From Candidatus Eisenbergiella stercoravium (GTDB taxonomy: Bacteria > Bacillota > Clostridia > Lachnospirales > Lachnospiraceae), in contig DXHY01000031.1 in assembly GCA_019113175.1 (NCBI GenBank), forward strand, positions 1 through 64,000: a DNA stretch of 64,000 bases, read 5' to 3'. Positions 8,353-15,554 of the stretch are shown piece after piece. Every line of letters begins with the position of its first letter. Position 1 is the first letter of the stretch. The notes under the pieces were generated by a model that did no database searches, had not been told where the DNA came from, and was given only the letters and a program-made list of their open reading frames with translations. The position numbers and the translations under genes are program-made.

Positions 8353-8409
8353 CTCCGGCCATTACCGGCAGGTTCTGCCGTCAGAGCCGTTCAGGCTGTA
8401 AATGCAGCC

Positions 8410-8865
8410 TTATTTTACCTTCGGAAGAATCATCTCCACGTCAGAATGAGGCCTGGGGATTACATGGGTTGCAACCAGCTCGCCCAGTCTCTGTGCGCTG
8501 CTGGATCCCGCTTCCACGGCGGACTTCACAGCGCCCACATCTCCGCGCACCATTACGGTTACCAGTCCGGAACCGATCTTTTCCGTACCAACCAGTGCAA
8601 CGTTTGCAGCCTTGCACATTGCATCAGCAGCCTCGATTGCGGCTACCAGTCCTCTTGTTTCCACCATTCCCAAAGCTTCCTGTGCCATTCTTTTTTCCTC
8701 CTTTTCTGCCGCCACGGGCGGCACTGCGTTTTCGGCATTCTTCTTTACGGCTTCCTCCGGTACCTGGGCCGGAGCTGTTTTCGCAGCGGTCCTCCTTGTA
8801 GTCCTCACTGCTTTTGTCTGGCCGTTTCTATCTTTCTTTTCCTTATCTGCATTGTTTTCCGGCAT
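8410..8865 (-). CDS. BMC-H shell protein with N-terminal extension and internal start
   Basis: The long form has 151 residues: a Lys/Ala/Pro-rich, probably disordered 59-residue leader, then a canonical BMC-H domain ([20 protein letters not shown], pore motif [19 protein letters not shown], ending [13 protein letters not shown]). The ATG at 8865 has GGAGAAAG upstream. A second ATG at 8688 has AGGAGG at 8 bp spacing and would give a normal 92-residue BMC-H. Directly 5' of that internal SD is a GCCGCC/GGCGGC hairpin like the one before the next shell gene. Both forms are probably made, as with PduB/PduB'. The leader could face the lumen and tether cargo (inference). Confidence 0.88.
   Translation of the reverse strand: MPENNADKEKKDRNGQTKAVRTTRRTAAKTAPAQVPEEAVKKNAENAVPPVAAEKEEKRMAQEALGMVETRGLVAAIEAADAMCKAANVALVGTEKIGSGLVTVMVRGDVGAVKSAVEAGSSSAQRLGELVATHVIPRPHSDVEMILPKVK
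8686..8728 (-). promoter_or_regulatory. Internal SD and hairpin giving a second BMC-H start
   Basis: Within the reading frame of the long BMC-H form, GTGCCGCC...GGCGGC folds as a hairpin and is followed by AGAAAAGGAGGAAAAAAG and ATG (8686-8688). The arrangement matches the untranslated leader of the BMC-H gene starting at 9552 (GCCGCC-tgc-GGCGGC, AAAAGGAGG), which supports real internal initiation. Confidence 0.65.
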
Positions 8866-8924
8866 GACTTTCTCCAATCTGAAATGTCCGGCGTGCCTTT
8901 CAGCTGTTACCGGACGCTCCGCAC

Positions 8925-9248
8925 TCACGCATCAGCTGTTTCCATCTTTTCGATCTCTTCTGCGCTGCGGAACCGCTTCATGCTTCGCTTTACCTGCGCG
9001 ACGGTTTCCTCATGAGGATTTGCGATTACCCCGCTGGATACGAGAGGCTTTATCGCGTGGGCTTTTGCAGCCTCAACTGCCGCGGTTACAGCCGCCACGT
9101 CACCTTCCACAATGATCGTAACCAGCCTTCCGCCAAGCTTTCTTTCCCAGGTGGCAAGCGTCACATCCGCCGCCTTACACATGATATCCAGCGCGTCCAG
9201 CGCCGCAACCACTCCCGATATTTCAATCAGGCCATATGACTTCCTCAT
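8925..9248 (-). CDS. BMC-H shell protein (short C-terminal extension)
   Basis: A 107-residue BMC-H hexamer-forming protein: [20 protein letters not shown] at the start, [20 protein letters not shown] around the pore and [17 protein letters not shown]. The pore loop is KLGGR instead of the KIGSG of its neighbours, so permeability may differ. The end ([20 protein letters not shown]) is a charged tail beyond the domain. ATG 9248 has AGGAG at about 9 bp. It is 28 bp after the preceding BMC-H gene. Confidence 0.93.
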   Translation of the reverse strand: MRKSYGLIEISGVVAALDALDIMCKAADVTLATWERKLGGRLVTIIVEGDVAAVTAAVEAAKAHAIKPLVSSGVIANPHEETVAQVKRSMKRFRSAEEIEKMETADA

Positions 9249-9276
9249 GAACCTTCACTCCTGTCTCAGATGCTAA

Positions 9277-9552
9277 TCAGATCGTGGGGAGAATCTTTTC
9301 CACATCACTGTGGGGTCTCGGGATCACGTGAGCCGCAACCAGCTCTCCCAGTCTGCCTGCCGCTTCAGAACCGCTTTCCACAGCCGCCTTCACGGCTCCT
9401 ACATCGCCGCGCACCATCACGGTCACCAGTCCGGAGCCGATCTTTTCCGTTCCGATCAGCTTTACCTCCGCAGACTTGGTCATCGCATCCGCCGCCTCGA
9501 TCGCAGCGGTAAGTCCTCTTGTTTCCACCATTCCCAGTGCTTCCTGTGACAT
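9277..9552 (-). CDS. BMC-H shell protein, PduA/EutM-like
   Basis: A 91-residue canonical shell hexamer protein ([20 protein letters not shown], pore motif [19 protein letters not shown], ending [16 protein letters not shown]). It is nearly identical to the domain of the dual-start BMC-H at 8410, so the two are recent paralogues. ATG 9552 is preceded by AAAAGGAGGAGAA. The in-frame stretch upstream (starting at 9591) is untranslated hairpin sequence, not protein. It is preceded by the tandem hairpin duplication at 9557-9724. Confidence 0.95.
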   Translation of the reverse strand: MSQEALGMVETRGLTAAIEAADAMTKSAEVKLIGTEKIGSGLVTVMVRGDVGAVKAAVESGSEAAGRLGELVAAHVIPRPHSDVEKILPTI

Positions 9553-9556
9553 TTCT

Positions 9557-9724
9557 CCTCCTTTTGCCGCCGCAGGCGGCGCTTTAATCATGAAAGAATG
9601 GCGTCAGCCATTCTTTGGCACGAACTTTAGTTCGTGCCGACCTCCTTTTGTCGCCGCAGGCGGCGCTTTAATCGTGAAAGAATGGCGTCAGCCATTCTTT
9701 GGCACGAACTTTGGTTCGTGCCGG
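9557..9724. repeat. Tandem duplication of an 84 bp SD-hairpin unit
   Basis: Two direct copies, 9557-9640 and 9641-9724, differ at only four positions, all transitions. Each contains three stem-loops: GCCGCC-gca-GGCGGC, then 10 bp arms AAAGAATGGC with loop gtca, then GGCACGAAC with a 3-5 nt loop. Each copy starts with CCTCCTTTTG, the complement of an SD (CAAAAGGAGG). A third CCTCC occurs at 9725. The block lies between two BMC-H genes. A diverged third copy is found at 57305-57385. Confidence 0.92.
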
Positions 9725-9755
9725 CCTCCAATAAAATTTCCAGCAATGCTTCTCT

Positions 9756-10070
9756 TTATGATTTATCAAACGCGCAGAGCTTCAGCATTTTTTCCGTATC
9801 AGCTGTGGGCCGCGGAATCACATGCTTCTGCACCACTCCGGTCAGGCTCTTTGCCATACGCTCCCCGGCCTCCATCGCCGCTTCCACATCCGATACGCTG
9901 CCCCGGAACTTGATCGTTACCAGCAGCGGCACCGGCAGGCTGTCCGCATTGGCAGGCTTGTTTTTATCAAAGGGCTCAAGCCTCACATTTCCCCCCTTGC
10001 ACCCGGCATCAGCCGCCATGAAGGCGCATACAAGGCCGTATACCTCAAGAATTCCTACCGCTTCCTCCAT
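9756..10070 (-). CDS. BMC-H shell protein with enlarged pore loop
   Basis: A 104-residue BMC-domain protein: EEAVGILEVYGLVCAFMAAD, then LVTIKFRGSVSDVEAAMEAG and the closing HVIPRPTADTEKML. Between strands it has FDKNKPANADSLPVP where other BMC-H proteins have the short KIGSG pore loop, so the hexamer pore should be lined differently. Related versions are, from memory, found in glycyl-radical compartments. ATG 10070 has AGGAGG at 7-8 bp. It directly follows the alcohol dehydrogenase gene with a 28 bp gap. Confidence 0.9.
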   Translation of the reverse strand: MEEAVGILEVYGLVCAFMAADAGCKGGNVRLEPFDKNKPANADSLPVPLLVTIKFRGSVSDVEAAMEAGERMAKSLTGVVQKHVIPRPTADTEKMLKLCAFDKS

Positions 10071-10098
10071 GGGCGTTCCCTCCTGACGTTTCGTTTAC

Positions 10099-11310
10099 TT
10101 ATTTGTTGATGATTGCGATCTTCAGTCCGCTCATCGCCAGGTTGGTCTGATGAGCCTCATTGATCTGTTCCAGCGGGAAGGTGTGAGTGATCAGCTTCTC
10201 CATGGGAATACCGATCCGCTTCGCGCTCTTTAAGAATTCAAAGGTGGTCGCATAATCCCTCAGAGTATATACCCAGGAGCCCACCGTGGTGATTTCCTTG
10301 GAGCAGATGTCAAAATGCGGATTGATGGTTGCGTCTCCGCCATTGATGAAAAATCCCAGCTCACAGAGTCCGCCGCCGTTGCGGATGAATTTGTAGATGT
10401 TGGAATGTCCTGCCGGAGAGCCGGTGCACTGGAACGCGAAGTCTGCCAGATGGCCGCCGCAGGCGTTTGCGACAGCGCCGGAAAGCGCTTCGATTCCCTT
10501 ATGCTCCTTGAAGTTCACCGTATCGGATGCGCCCATTTCCCTTGCAAAAGCCAGGCGCTTATCCTCTCCGTCCACCGCAACGATCCTGTTAATTCCCATG
10601 GTACGTAAGATAGCGATGCAGATCAGGCCGATAGGACCGCAGCCCTGAACCACCACCCTGCTGTTGAAACGCAGGATTCCGGTGGATTTTGCCCGCTCCA
10701 CCGCGTGAATCAGAACCGCACAGGGCTCGATCAAAATTCTGGAATACAGATCCAGGTCGCTCACGTTGAACACGGTGGAACCGCCGCGGATGAACAGATA
10801 ATCCGAAAACCATCCGTTCAGATGGATGTCGTCATCAGGAAGCAGGCCATATACATCCGCTCCACCCACGTTCTGCTTATTCAGGTCAAACATGGTGATA
10901 TCCGGATTGTCCTTAAAAATCATGCAGGTCACAACCTTGTCGCCCAGCTTCAGATCCTTTCCGGCGCTGTCCTTCTTCACGTTTTTACCCATCTTCACGA
11001 TTTCTCCGGTTCCCTCATGACCCAGCGCCACGGGAATCAGGCCGAAGGGATCCTTTTTGAACTCATGAGCATCCGTTCCGCAGATGCCGCAGCCCTCCAC
11101 CTTTACCAGAATGTCATCGTCTCCCACCTCGGGGATGGGAAACTCCTTAATATCATAATGCTCCAGACTGGTCAGCATGGCCACACGAGCCGTCCTCGGG
11201 ATGCTTCCGCTTCCTGGTGCGGCTGCGGCAGGAGCTGTCTGTCCTCTTCCTTCCATGCTGTTTAAGACCTGCCTGACAATCTCTTCTATATTTGCTCCGT
11301 TGATTTCCAT
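10099..11310 (-). CDS. Zn-dependent medium-chain alcohol dehydrogenase of the BMC
   Basis: A 403-residue MDR-family dehydrogenase. Catalytic-zinc ligands lie in EGCGICGTDAHEF and GHEGTGEIVKMG, and the NAD-binding fold in VVVQGCGPIGLICIAIL. The four-cysteine structural-zinc loop is absent. Residues 1-20 (MEINGANIEEIVRQVLNSME) form an encapsulation helix, joined by an Ala/Pro/Gly linker to the enzyme that starts at about residue 38. It probably reduces propanal to 1-propanol and recycles NADH used by the aldehyde dehydrogenase, the role of iron-type PduQ in the classical Pdu compartment. A GCCGC/GCGGC hairpin lies directly 5' of its SD. Confidence 0.9.
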   Translation of the reverse strand: MEINGANIEEIVRQVLNSMEGRGQTAPAAAAPGSGSIPRTARVAMLTSLEHYDIKEFPIPEVGDDDILVKVEGCGICGTDAHEFKKDPFGLIPVALGHEGTGEIVKMGKNVKKDSAGKDLKLGDKVVTCMIFKDNPDITMFDLNKQNVGGADVYGLLPDDDIHLNGWFSDYLFIRGGSTVFNVSDLDLYSRILIEPCAVLIHAVERAKSTGILRFNSRVVVQGCGPIGLICIAILRTMGINRIVAVDGEDKRLAFAREMGASDTVNFKEHKGIEALSGAVANACGGHLADFAFQCTGSPAGHSNIYKFIRNGGGLCELGFFINGGDATINPHFDICSKEITTVGSWVYTLRDYATTFEFLKSAKRIGIPMEKLITHTFPLEQINEAHQTNLAMSGLKIAIINK

Positions 11311-11419
11311 ACCCTTTTCCTTTTCTGCCGCTGAAGCGGCTTTTTCAGAAAAAACATCCTGTCAGCTTTCACCCGGTCCGATGTCTTATCCGGTCAGATG
11401 GCTCATCTAAGCAGATGTA

Positions 11420-12811
11420 TCATCTGATGCACAGACTGTCTGACATCACACAGCGCCTTCTCTTGGTAAAGGTGCTGGCGCTGGTCAGGCCCTCTCCGGT
11501 TCTGCTGGCGATGGTGAAGGTGCAGTAGCCTTCTCCGCCGAAGCCCAGCGCCGCATAGGAGGGCGCGTTTTTCACCAGAATGGCCGTATCGATCGCTCTG
11601 GCGTATTTGGTGATGTTATCGATGTTCTTGGAGTGAATGTGGGCCGAATGACGGTTTCCATGCTCCAGCCATACTGCCTTTTCCACGGCGTCGTCAAAAT
11701 CCTTCGCGCGGACCAGTCCCAGAATGGGCATCATCAGCTCCTCTGAAATCAGAGGATGCTCCTTTTCTCCTTCAAACACAATACACCGGATGTTGGACGG
11801 TGCCTCAATGCCGATCATGGAAAGCAGCACTCTTGCGCTTCTTCCCACGCATTTCCGGTTCAGTCCCTTCGGTGTGAGCACCGTGTTCACCAGCCTGTCC
11901 TGCTCCTCCCTGGAAATCAGGTAGCAGCCCTGTTCGCTGATCATATAATGCATCAGCTCGTCCGCAATGCTGTCCACCGCCACGATCTCCTTCTCCGCAA
12001 TGCAGGGAAGATTATTATCAAAGGTGCAGCCGTTTACGATGTCCTGCGCCGCCTTTCTGATATCGGCGGTCTCATCCACCAGCGCGGGCGGATTTCCCGC
12101 ACCCGCTCCGATTCCTCTCTTTCCGGAGGAAAGGACGGCCGTCACCACGCCGGGGCCTCCCGTCGCCGCGATCAGCGGAATGTCCTTGTGCTTCATCATG
12201 ACGGAGCTGGAAGCCAGTGTGGGCTTCTCCACCGTACAGGCCACGTTGTCCGGGCCGCCCGCCTCGATGGAAGCCTCATTCACCAGGTTCATGGCGAACA
12301 TGGACGTTTTCACCGCCTGCGGATGAGGATTGAACACCACCGTGTTTCCCGCCGCGATCATGCCGATACAGTTGCAGAGCACGGTTTCGCTGGGATTGGT
12401 ACATGGAGTGATCGCGCCGATCACCCCGAAGGGGCCCATCTCCACAAGTGTCAGACCTCTGTCTCCGGACCATGCTGTCGTCGTAATATCTTCTGTGCCG
12501 GGCGTCTTGTCCGCCAGAAGATGATGCTTCAGAATTTTATCTCCCACGTTTCCCATTCCGGTCTCTTCCACGCCCATGCGCGCCAGAACTTCTGCGTTCT
12601 CGTGGGTTTTTCTGCGGATATTGGAAATGATCTGCTCTCTCTGATCCATGGTCATGACGCGGACCTTCTTCTGGGCCTCCTTCGCGGCTGCAATCGCGTC
12701 GTTCATATCGGCAAATACGCCGTGATATGTACTCTGTGCCGTTCCGGAAAGCTGCATTCTGGCGACCACTTCCTTCACAATATCCTGTACCATTGTTTCA
12801 TTTACAGGCAC
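11420..12811 (-). CDS. pduP: CoA-acylating propionaldehyde dehydrogenase (PduP/EutE type)
   Basis: Oxidises propanal to propionyl-CoA with NAD+ in the compartment. The 463-residue protein has the ALDH nucleotide-binding region (TPCTNPSETVLCNCIGMIAAG) and the catalytic cysteine in NLPCIAEKE. Residues 1-22 (VNETMVQDIVKEVVARMQLS) form an encapsulation helix before a short linker. The start is GTG at 12811 with AAGGAGGT at 7 bp. It overlaps no gene and follows the GlcG-like gene by 4 bp, so these two are translationally close. The tail ends in RRRCVMSDSLCIR. Confidence 0.93.
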   Translation of the reverse strand: MPVNETMVQDIVKEVVARMQLSGTAQSTYHGVFADMNDAIAAAKEAQKKVRVMTMDQREQIISNIRRKTHENAEVLARMGVEETGMGNVGDKILKHHLLADKTPGTEDITTTAWSGDRGLTLVEMGPFGVIGAITPCTNPSETVLCNCIGMIAAGNTVVFNPHPQAVKTSMFAMNLVNEASIEAGGPDNVACTVEKPTLASSSVMMKHKDIPLIAATGGPGVVTAVLSSGKRGIGAGAGNPPALVDETADIRKAAQDIVNGCTFDNNLPCIAEKEIVAVDSIADELMHYMISEQGCYLISREEQDRLVNTVLTPKGLNRKCVGRSARVLLSMIGIEAPSNIRCIVFEGEKEHPLISEELMMPILGLVRAKDFDDAVEKAVWLEHGNRHSAHIHSKNIDNITKYARAIDTAILVKNAPSYAALGFGGEGYCTFTIASRTGEGLTSASTFTKRRRCVMSDSLCIR

Positions 12812-12815
12812 GAGA

Positions 12816-13388
12816 TTACCTCCTTGCCGGAGCGTTCTGCACTCCGGACTCCTTCAAAAGGGATGCGCCAAAGGCTGCGAGAGCGGTATCCTGTTCAGCC
12901 GTTCCGCCGCTGATGCCCAGGGCTCCGATGAGCCTGTCCTCCACTCTCAGCGGCTCTCCGCCGCCAAAGATCACAATCCTGCCGCCGTTGGTATGCTGTA
13001 TCCCGTACAGCGGCCCATCCGGGCGGGCCAGTTCGGAGAGCTCTTTCGTGGACATCTGAAATGCCACACAGGTATAGGCCTTATTTACCGCCACATCCAC
13101 ACTTCCGATGTAAGCGCCGTCCATACTGCGGACCAGCTTTATATTTCCGCCCTCATCCGCAACCGCCGTCACCACACGCATGCCCCATTCCCAGGCTTTT
13201 GCTTCCACACGCGCCGCAAGCTCCTCTGCCAGACGGAGCGTCATGGAACGGGGAGGCACTCTGTTTTCCGCCTCTGTCAAAAACTCTCCCTCCTGTCCTT
13301 CCGGACATTCCGTTCCCGCTGTATAGCCCGCTTCTGCCAGCACTCTTCGAACAACCCCGGCAATCCCTTTTTCATTCCATTGATTCAT
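12816..13388 (-). CDS. GlcG/PduO C-terminal-like protein with encapsulation helix
   Basis: A 190-residue protein whose residues about 50-190 match the GlcG/HbpS/PduO-C fold (VTAVADEGGNIKLVRSMDGA, SVDVAVNKAYTCVAF, GGGEPLRVEDRLIGALGISG). This domain binds haem or corrinoid-like ligands in some relatives and occurs in many BMC loci with unclear function. The N terminus (GIAGVVRRVLAEAG) is an amphipathic helix typical of cargo targeting, followed by a Glu/Gly-rich linker. No adenosyltransferase part is present, in line with a B12-independent compartment. Start 13388 has a weak GGAAGCGGAA. Confidence 0.85.
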   Translation of the reverse strand: MNQWNEKGIAGVVRRVLAEAGYTAGTECPEGQEGEFLTEAENRVPPRSMTLRLAEELAARVEAKAWEWGMRVVTAVADEGGNIKLVRSMDGAYIGSVDVAVNKAYTCVAFQMSTKELSELARPDGPLYGIQHTNGGRIVIFGGGEPLRVEDRLIGALGISGGTAEQDTALAAFGASLLKESGVQNAPARR

Positions 13389-13460
13389 TTCCGCTTCCGA
13401 ATCCCTTCTTTATTTGGCAGTTGTCAAAAGCTTCCGATGACAAACCATTCAAAGCGGAAT

Positions 13461-14270
13461 TTATGCGAGCTGCTCCATAACCTTCTTCACGATTTCCGCA
13501 ACCATATCCTCGCTCACTTCGCCGTTTCCGGAAGCCGGAGAGGAAACGGAGCCGCAGCCGTTGCCGCAGTTATGGCAGTTCTTGCCGTTCTTGTTCAGGC
13601 ACAGGTCTGCCGGATGCTTGCCGGACAGTCCCATCTTTCTTCTGATCTCATACAGCTTCTGAACTGTAGCCTGATCGAACTCCTTCGGTCCGCCCAGCAT
13701 CTTTGCCTTGTACAGAAGCTCCGCATAGAACTCCACGGATTCCATCTTCATGTAGGCAGCAAGAAGATCGGTGCTCCAGGTCAGCGCTCCGTGATTCTCC
13801 AGAAGAACCGCATCATAATAGGGAAGATATTTCTCCACATTATCCGGAATCTCATTGGTGGAGGGCGTGCCGTACTCTGCGATCGGAACGCAGCCCAGAG
13901 CGATGACCGCTTCCGGCATGATAGGCTGGGTCAGCGGAATGCCTGCAATGGCAAAAGCCGTGGCAAAAGTAGGATGAGCATGTACCACAGCTCCCACATC
14001 CGGGCGCTTCTGATAAACACGCATGTGCATCTTGATTTCGGAAGAAGGGCGGAAGCCCTTGTTCGCCTGGATCACGTTGCCCTGCGCATCCACCTTGCAG
14101 ATGAATTCCGGGGTCATGAAGCCCTTGGACACGCCGGTGGGCGTGCAGAGGAATTCATTGTCGTTCAGCTTCACGGAAATGTTTCCGTCATTGGCTGCAA
14201 CCATGTTCCTGTTGTAGATTCTCTTTCCGATGTCGCAGATCAGTTTTTTCAGTTCGTATTCGTTCTGCAT
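13461..14270 (-). CDS. Class II L-fuculose/rhamnulose-1-phosphate aldolase with C-terminal encapsulation helix
   Basis: Splits the deoxy-sugar 1-phosphate into DHAP and lactaldehyde. The 269-residue protein shows the class II aldolase fold: catalytic Glu in SSEIKMHMRVY, zinc histidines in VHAHPTF and ENHGALTW. After the domain (about residue 215) comes a Cys-rich stretch (GKNCHNCGNGCGS), a Ser/Gly linker and the helix EVSEDMVAEIVKKVMEQLA, an encapsulation peptide. ATG 14270 has GGAGGAG. It is the first gene after the promoter at 14498-14526. Whether fuculose- or rhamnulose-phosphate is preferred cannot be read from sequence; rhaBA in this locus favours rhamnulose. Confidence 0.92.
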   Translation of the reverse strand: MQNEYELKKLICDIGKRIYNRNMVAANDGNISVKLNDNEFLCTPTGVSKGFMTPEFICKVDAQGNVIQANKGFRPSSEIKMHMRVYQKRPDVGAVVHAHPTFATAFAIAGIPLTQPIMPEAVIALGCVPIAEYGTPSTNEIPDNVEKYLPYYDAVLLENHGALTWSTDLLAAYMKMESVEFYAELLYKAKMLGGPKEFDQATVQKLYEIRRKMGLSGKHPADLCLNKNGKNCHNCGNGCGSVSSPASGNGEVSEDMVAEIVKKVMEQLA

Positions 14271-14274
14271 GTTC

Positions 14275-14425
14275 TCCTCCATTCCGAGGCGTTTACCGCG
14301 GGTCCGCGCGCCGAATATCAGATTCGGCGCTGCGATCCGGAAATTTGCGACGCCCCGGCGCAAATTCCGGCTGAGGAATCAGCCATCGGGCTGATTCCTC
14401 AGCCTGTCCTCCATTCCGAGGCGTT
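14275..14425. repeat. SD-flanked stem-loop cassette in the aldolase leader
   Basis: Three stem-loops: 14308-14330 (GCGCCGAAT-atcag-ATTCGGCGC), 14337-14370 (CCGGAAaTTTGCG with its complement, one bulge) and 14371-14402 (14 bp perfect arms CTGAGGAATCAGCC, loop atcg). They are bounded by a perfect 19 bp direct repeat, TCCTCCATTCCGAGGCGTT, at 14275-14293 and 14407-14425. The inner copy supplies the SD of the aldolase. All of it lies in the transcript leader between the promoter at 14498-14526 and the aldolase ATG. Confidence 0.9.
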
Positions 14426-14481
14426 GTACCTCGTTTCTGCCGTCTCCCGGCGGTGTGATTGCGAGCTGTTTCCATGTTGAA

Positions 14482-14547
14482 TGTTGATTTTTGTTAAATT
14501 ATACTGCCATAATCAACACATGTCAACGAATTTTATGTTGTTTTTTT
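14482..14547 (-). promoter_or_regulatory. Promoter and operator-like motifs for the aldolase-shell operon
   Basis: On the minus strand, TTGACA (14521-14526) and TATAAT (14498-14503) are 17 bp apart, a perfect consensus promoter. Flanking it are TGTTGATTTTT (14482-14492) and TTTTATGTTGTTTTTTT (14531-14547), given as plus-strand sequence. Both recur at the dehydratase promoter. They are candidate sites for the DeoR protein at 4330. The leader then carries the stem-loop cassette before the aldolase start. Confidence 0.85.
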
Positions 14548-14614
14548 CTTATTATTTATTTGATTTCTGTGGATTTTATCATTTTTTCATTTCAGTGATC
14601 GGATTCTGTCAAAA

Positions 14615-15127
14615 TCAGTCAGTTTTATTCTCCTGTATTCTGTGATCCATTCCGTTTTCATCATCCGCACCATTTCTGCACGATCTGCCCTGAACGCCTC
14701 CATCTTCCTTCAGGTAGTCCAGAATATCAGACACGCCCTCTCCCGTGGTGGAGTTTACCCGGAATATCTTCCGGCAGCCGGAAAGGCGCAGCCAGCGCTC
14801 CGCACGCTCCGGATCCGCCTTTGGGGAATCGATGTGGGTAATGATTCCCACCACCTCCCGGTTCACCATACAGGTGATGTTGGGCGGGTAAAGGCTGTAG
14901 GGCTCCTCCGCCGACAAAAGCAGGCCCACCACATCCGCTTCATAGGAATACAGGGCCAGCGCGTATCCCAGCTCATGGGTCTGGGCATATTCGCCCGGCG
15001 TATCGATGATGCTTTCAAAATAATTCACATACTGAGTCTTATGATATTTGATTTCCTCTCCCTTGAGAGCCTGGGTGAGCGTGGTTTTTCCGGCTCCGCT
15101 CCTGCCGATCAGAATAATTTTTCTCAT
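14615..15127 (-). CDS. eutP: EutP/PduV-like small GTPase
   Basis: A 170-residue P-loop protein with Walker A GRSGAGKTT (residues 8-16) and the G3-like IDTPGEY. It has THIDSPKAD in the G4 region instead of a standard NKxD, as in EutP/PduV. PduV binds the outside of the Pdu shell and affects compartment movement; acetate kinase activity has been reported for some EutP proteins. It is the last gene of the first BMC unit, 21 bp after the EutS-like gene. The SD is weak (ACAGGCAT), suggesting low expression or coupling. Confidence 0.88.
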   Translation of the reverse strand: MRKIILIGRSGAGKTTLTQALKGEEIKYHKTQYVNYFESIIDTPGEYAQTHELGYALALYSYEADVVGLLLSAEEPYSLYPPNITCMVNREVVGIITHIDSPKADPERAERWLRLSGCRKIFRVNSTTGEGVSDILDYLKEDGGVQGRSCRNGADDENGMDHRIQENKTD

Positions 15128-15148
15128 ATGCCTGTCATCAGAATCCTG

Positions 15149-15526
15149 TTACGTCCGGGTAATCTCACAGACGGTGTATCCCAGCTTATCCTCTACATAG
15201 GAAAGAATGGCCGCCGAGGCCGCCTCCACCTCCGATACGGTTCCCGTCACGATGAGAGAACCGCTGAAGCGATCCACAAAGCCCAGAGCCACTCCGGAGG
15301 ACTTGACCGCGATGTCCGCCATGATAATGGCCGTCTCGGCGGGGCTCACCGTCATGATTCCGATGGCCGCCCTGGACAGCTCCACCCGAGGATCCAGTCC
15401 CAGCTTCTCATACAGCTCACCGTCCGGATTGGCGATGATGTGCGCCAGGGTAATCTGCTTTCCCGGCACCAGTTCCTGCACGATCCGCTGCTTCTGCTCT
15501 CTCTGTCCAATTTCTTCCAGTTTCAT
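15149..15526 (-). CDS. eutS: EutS/PduU-type circularly permuted BMC-H shell protein
   Basis: A 125-residue shell protein with the permuted BMC fold: QRIVQELVPGKQITLAHIIA first, then AIGIMTVSPAETAIIMADIA, GFVDRFSGSLIVTGTVSEVE and the terminal GYTVCEITRT. The N-terminal beta strands form a small barrel over the pore in this class. Start 15526 follows GGAGGTAGAA; the open frame extends upstream only through the hairpin cassette. It is expressed with the dehydratase and its activase rather than with the other shell genes. Confidence 0.94.
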   Translation of the reverse strand: MKLEEIGQREQKQRIVQELVPGKQITLAHIIANPDGELYEKLGLDPRVELSRAAIGIMTVSPAETAIIMADIAVKSSGVALGFVDRFSGSLIVTGTVSEVEAASAAILSYVEDKLGYTVCEITRT

Positions 15527-15554
15527 TTCTACCTCCATGCCGCATTTCCTGCAG

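Noticed and set aside
9553..9591. In-frame N-terminal extension of the BMC-H gene at 9277
   Set aside because: It would be encoded by the GC hairpin and SD of the spacer and has no SD of its own, unlike the paralogue at 8410 where the upstream ATG does.
12816..13388. PduO-type cobalamin adenosyltransferase, implying a B12-dependent compartment
   Set aside because: Only the C-terminal GlcG-like domain is present and the dehydratase is a glycyl radical enzyme; no cobalamin riboswitch was seen.
13000..14480. Long plus-strand open frame opposite the aldolase and GlcG-like genes
   Set aside because: It runs across two well-supported genes on the other strand and across the promoter and hairpin region; product is compositionally unlikely.
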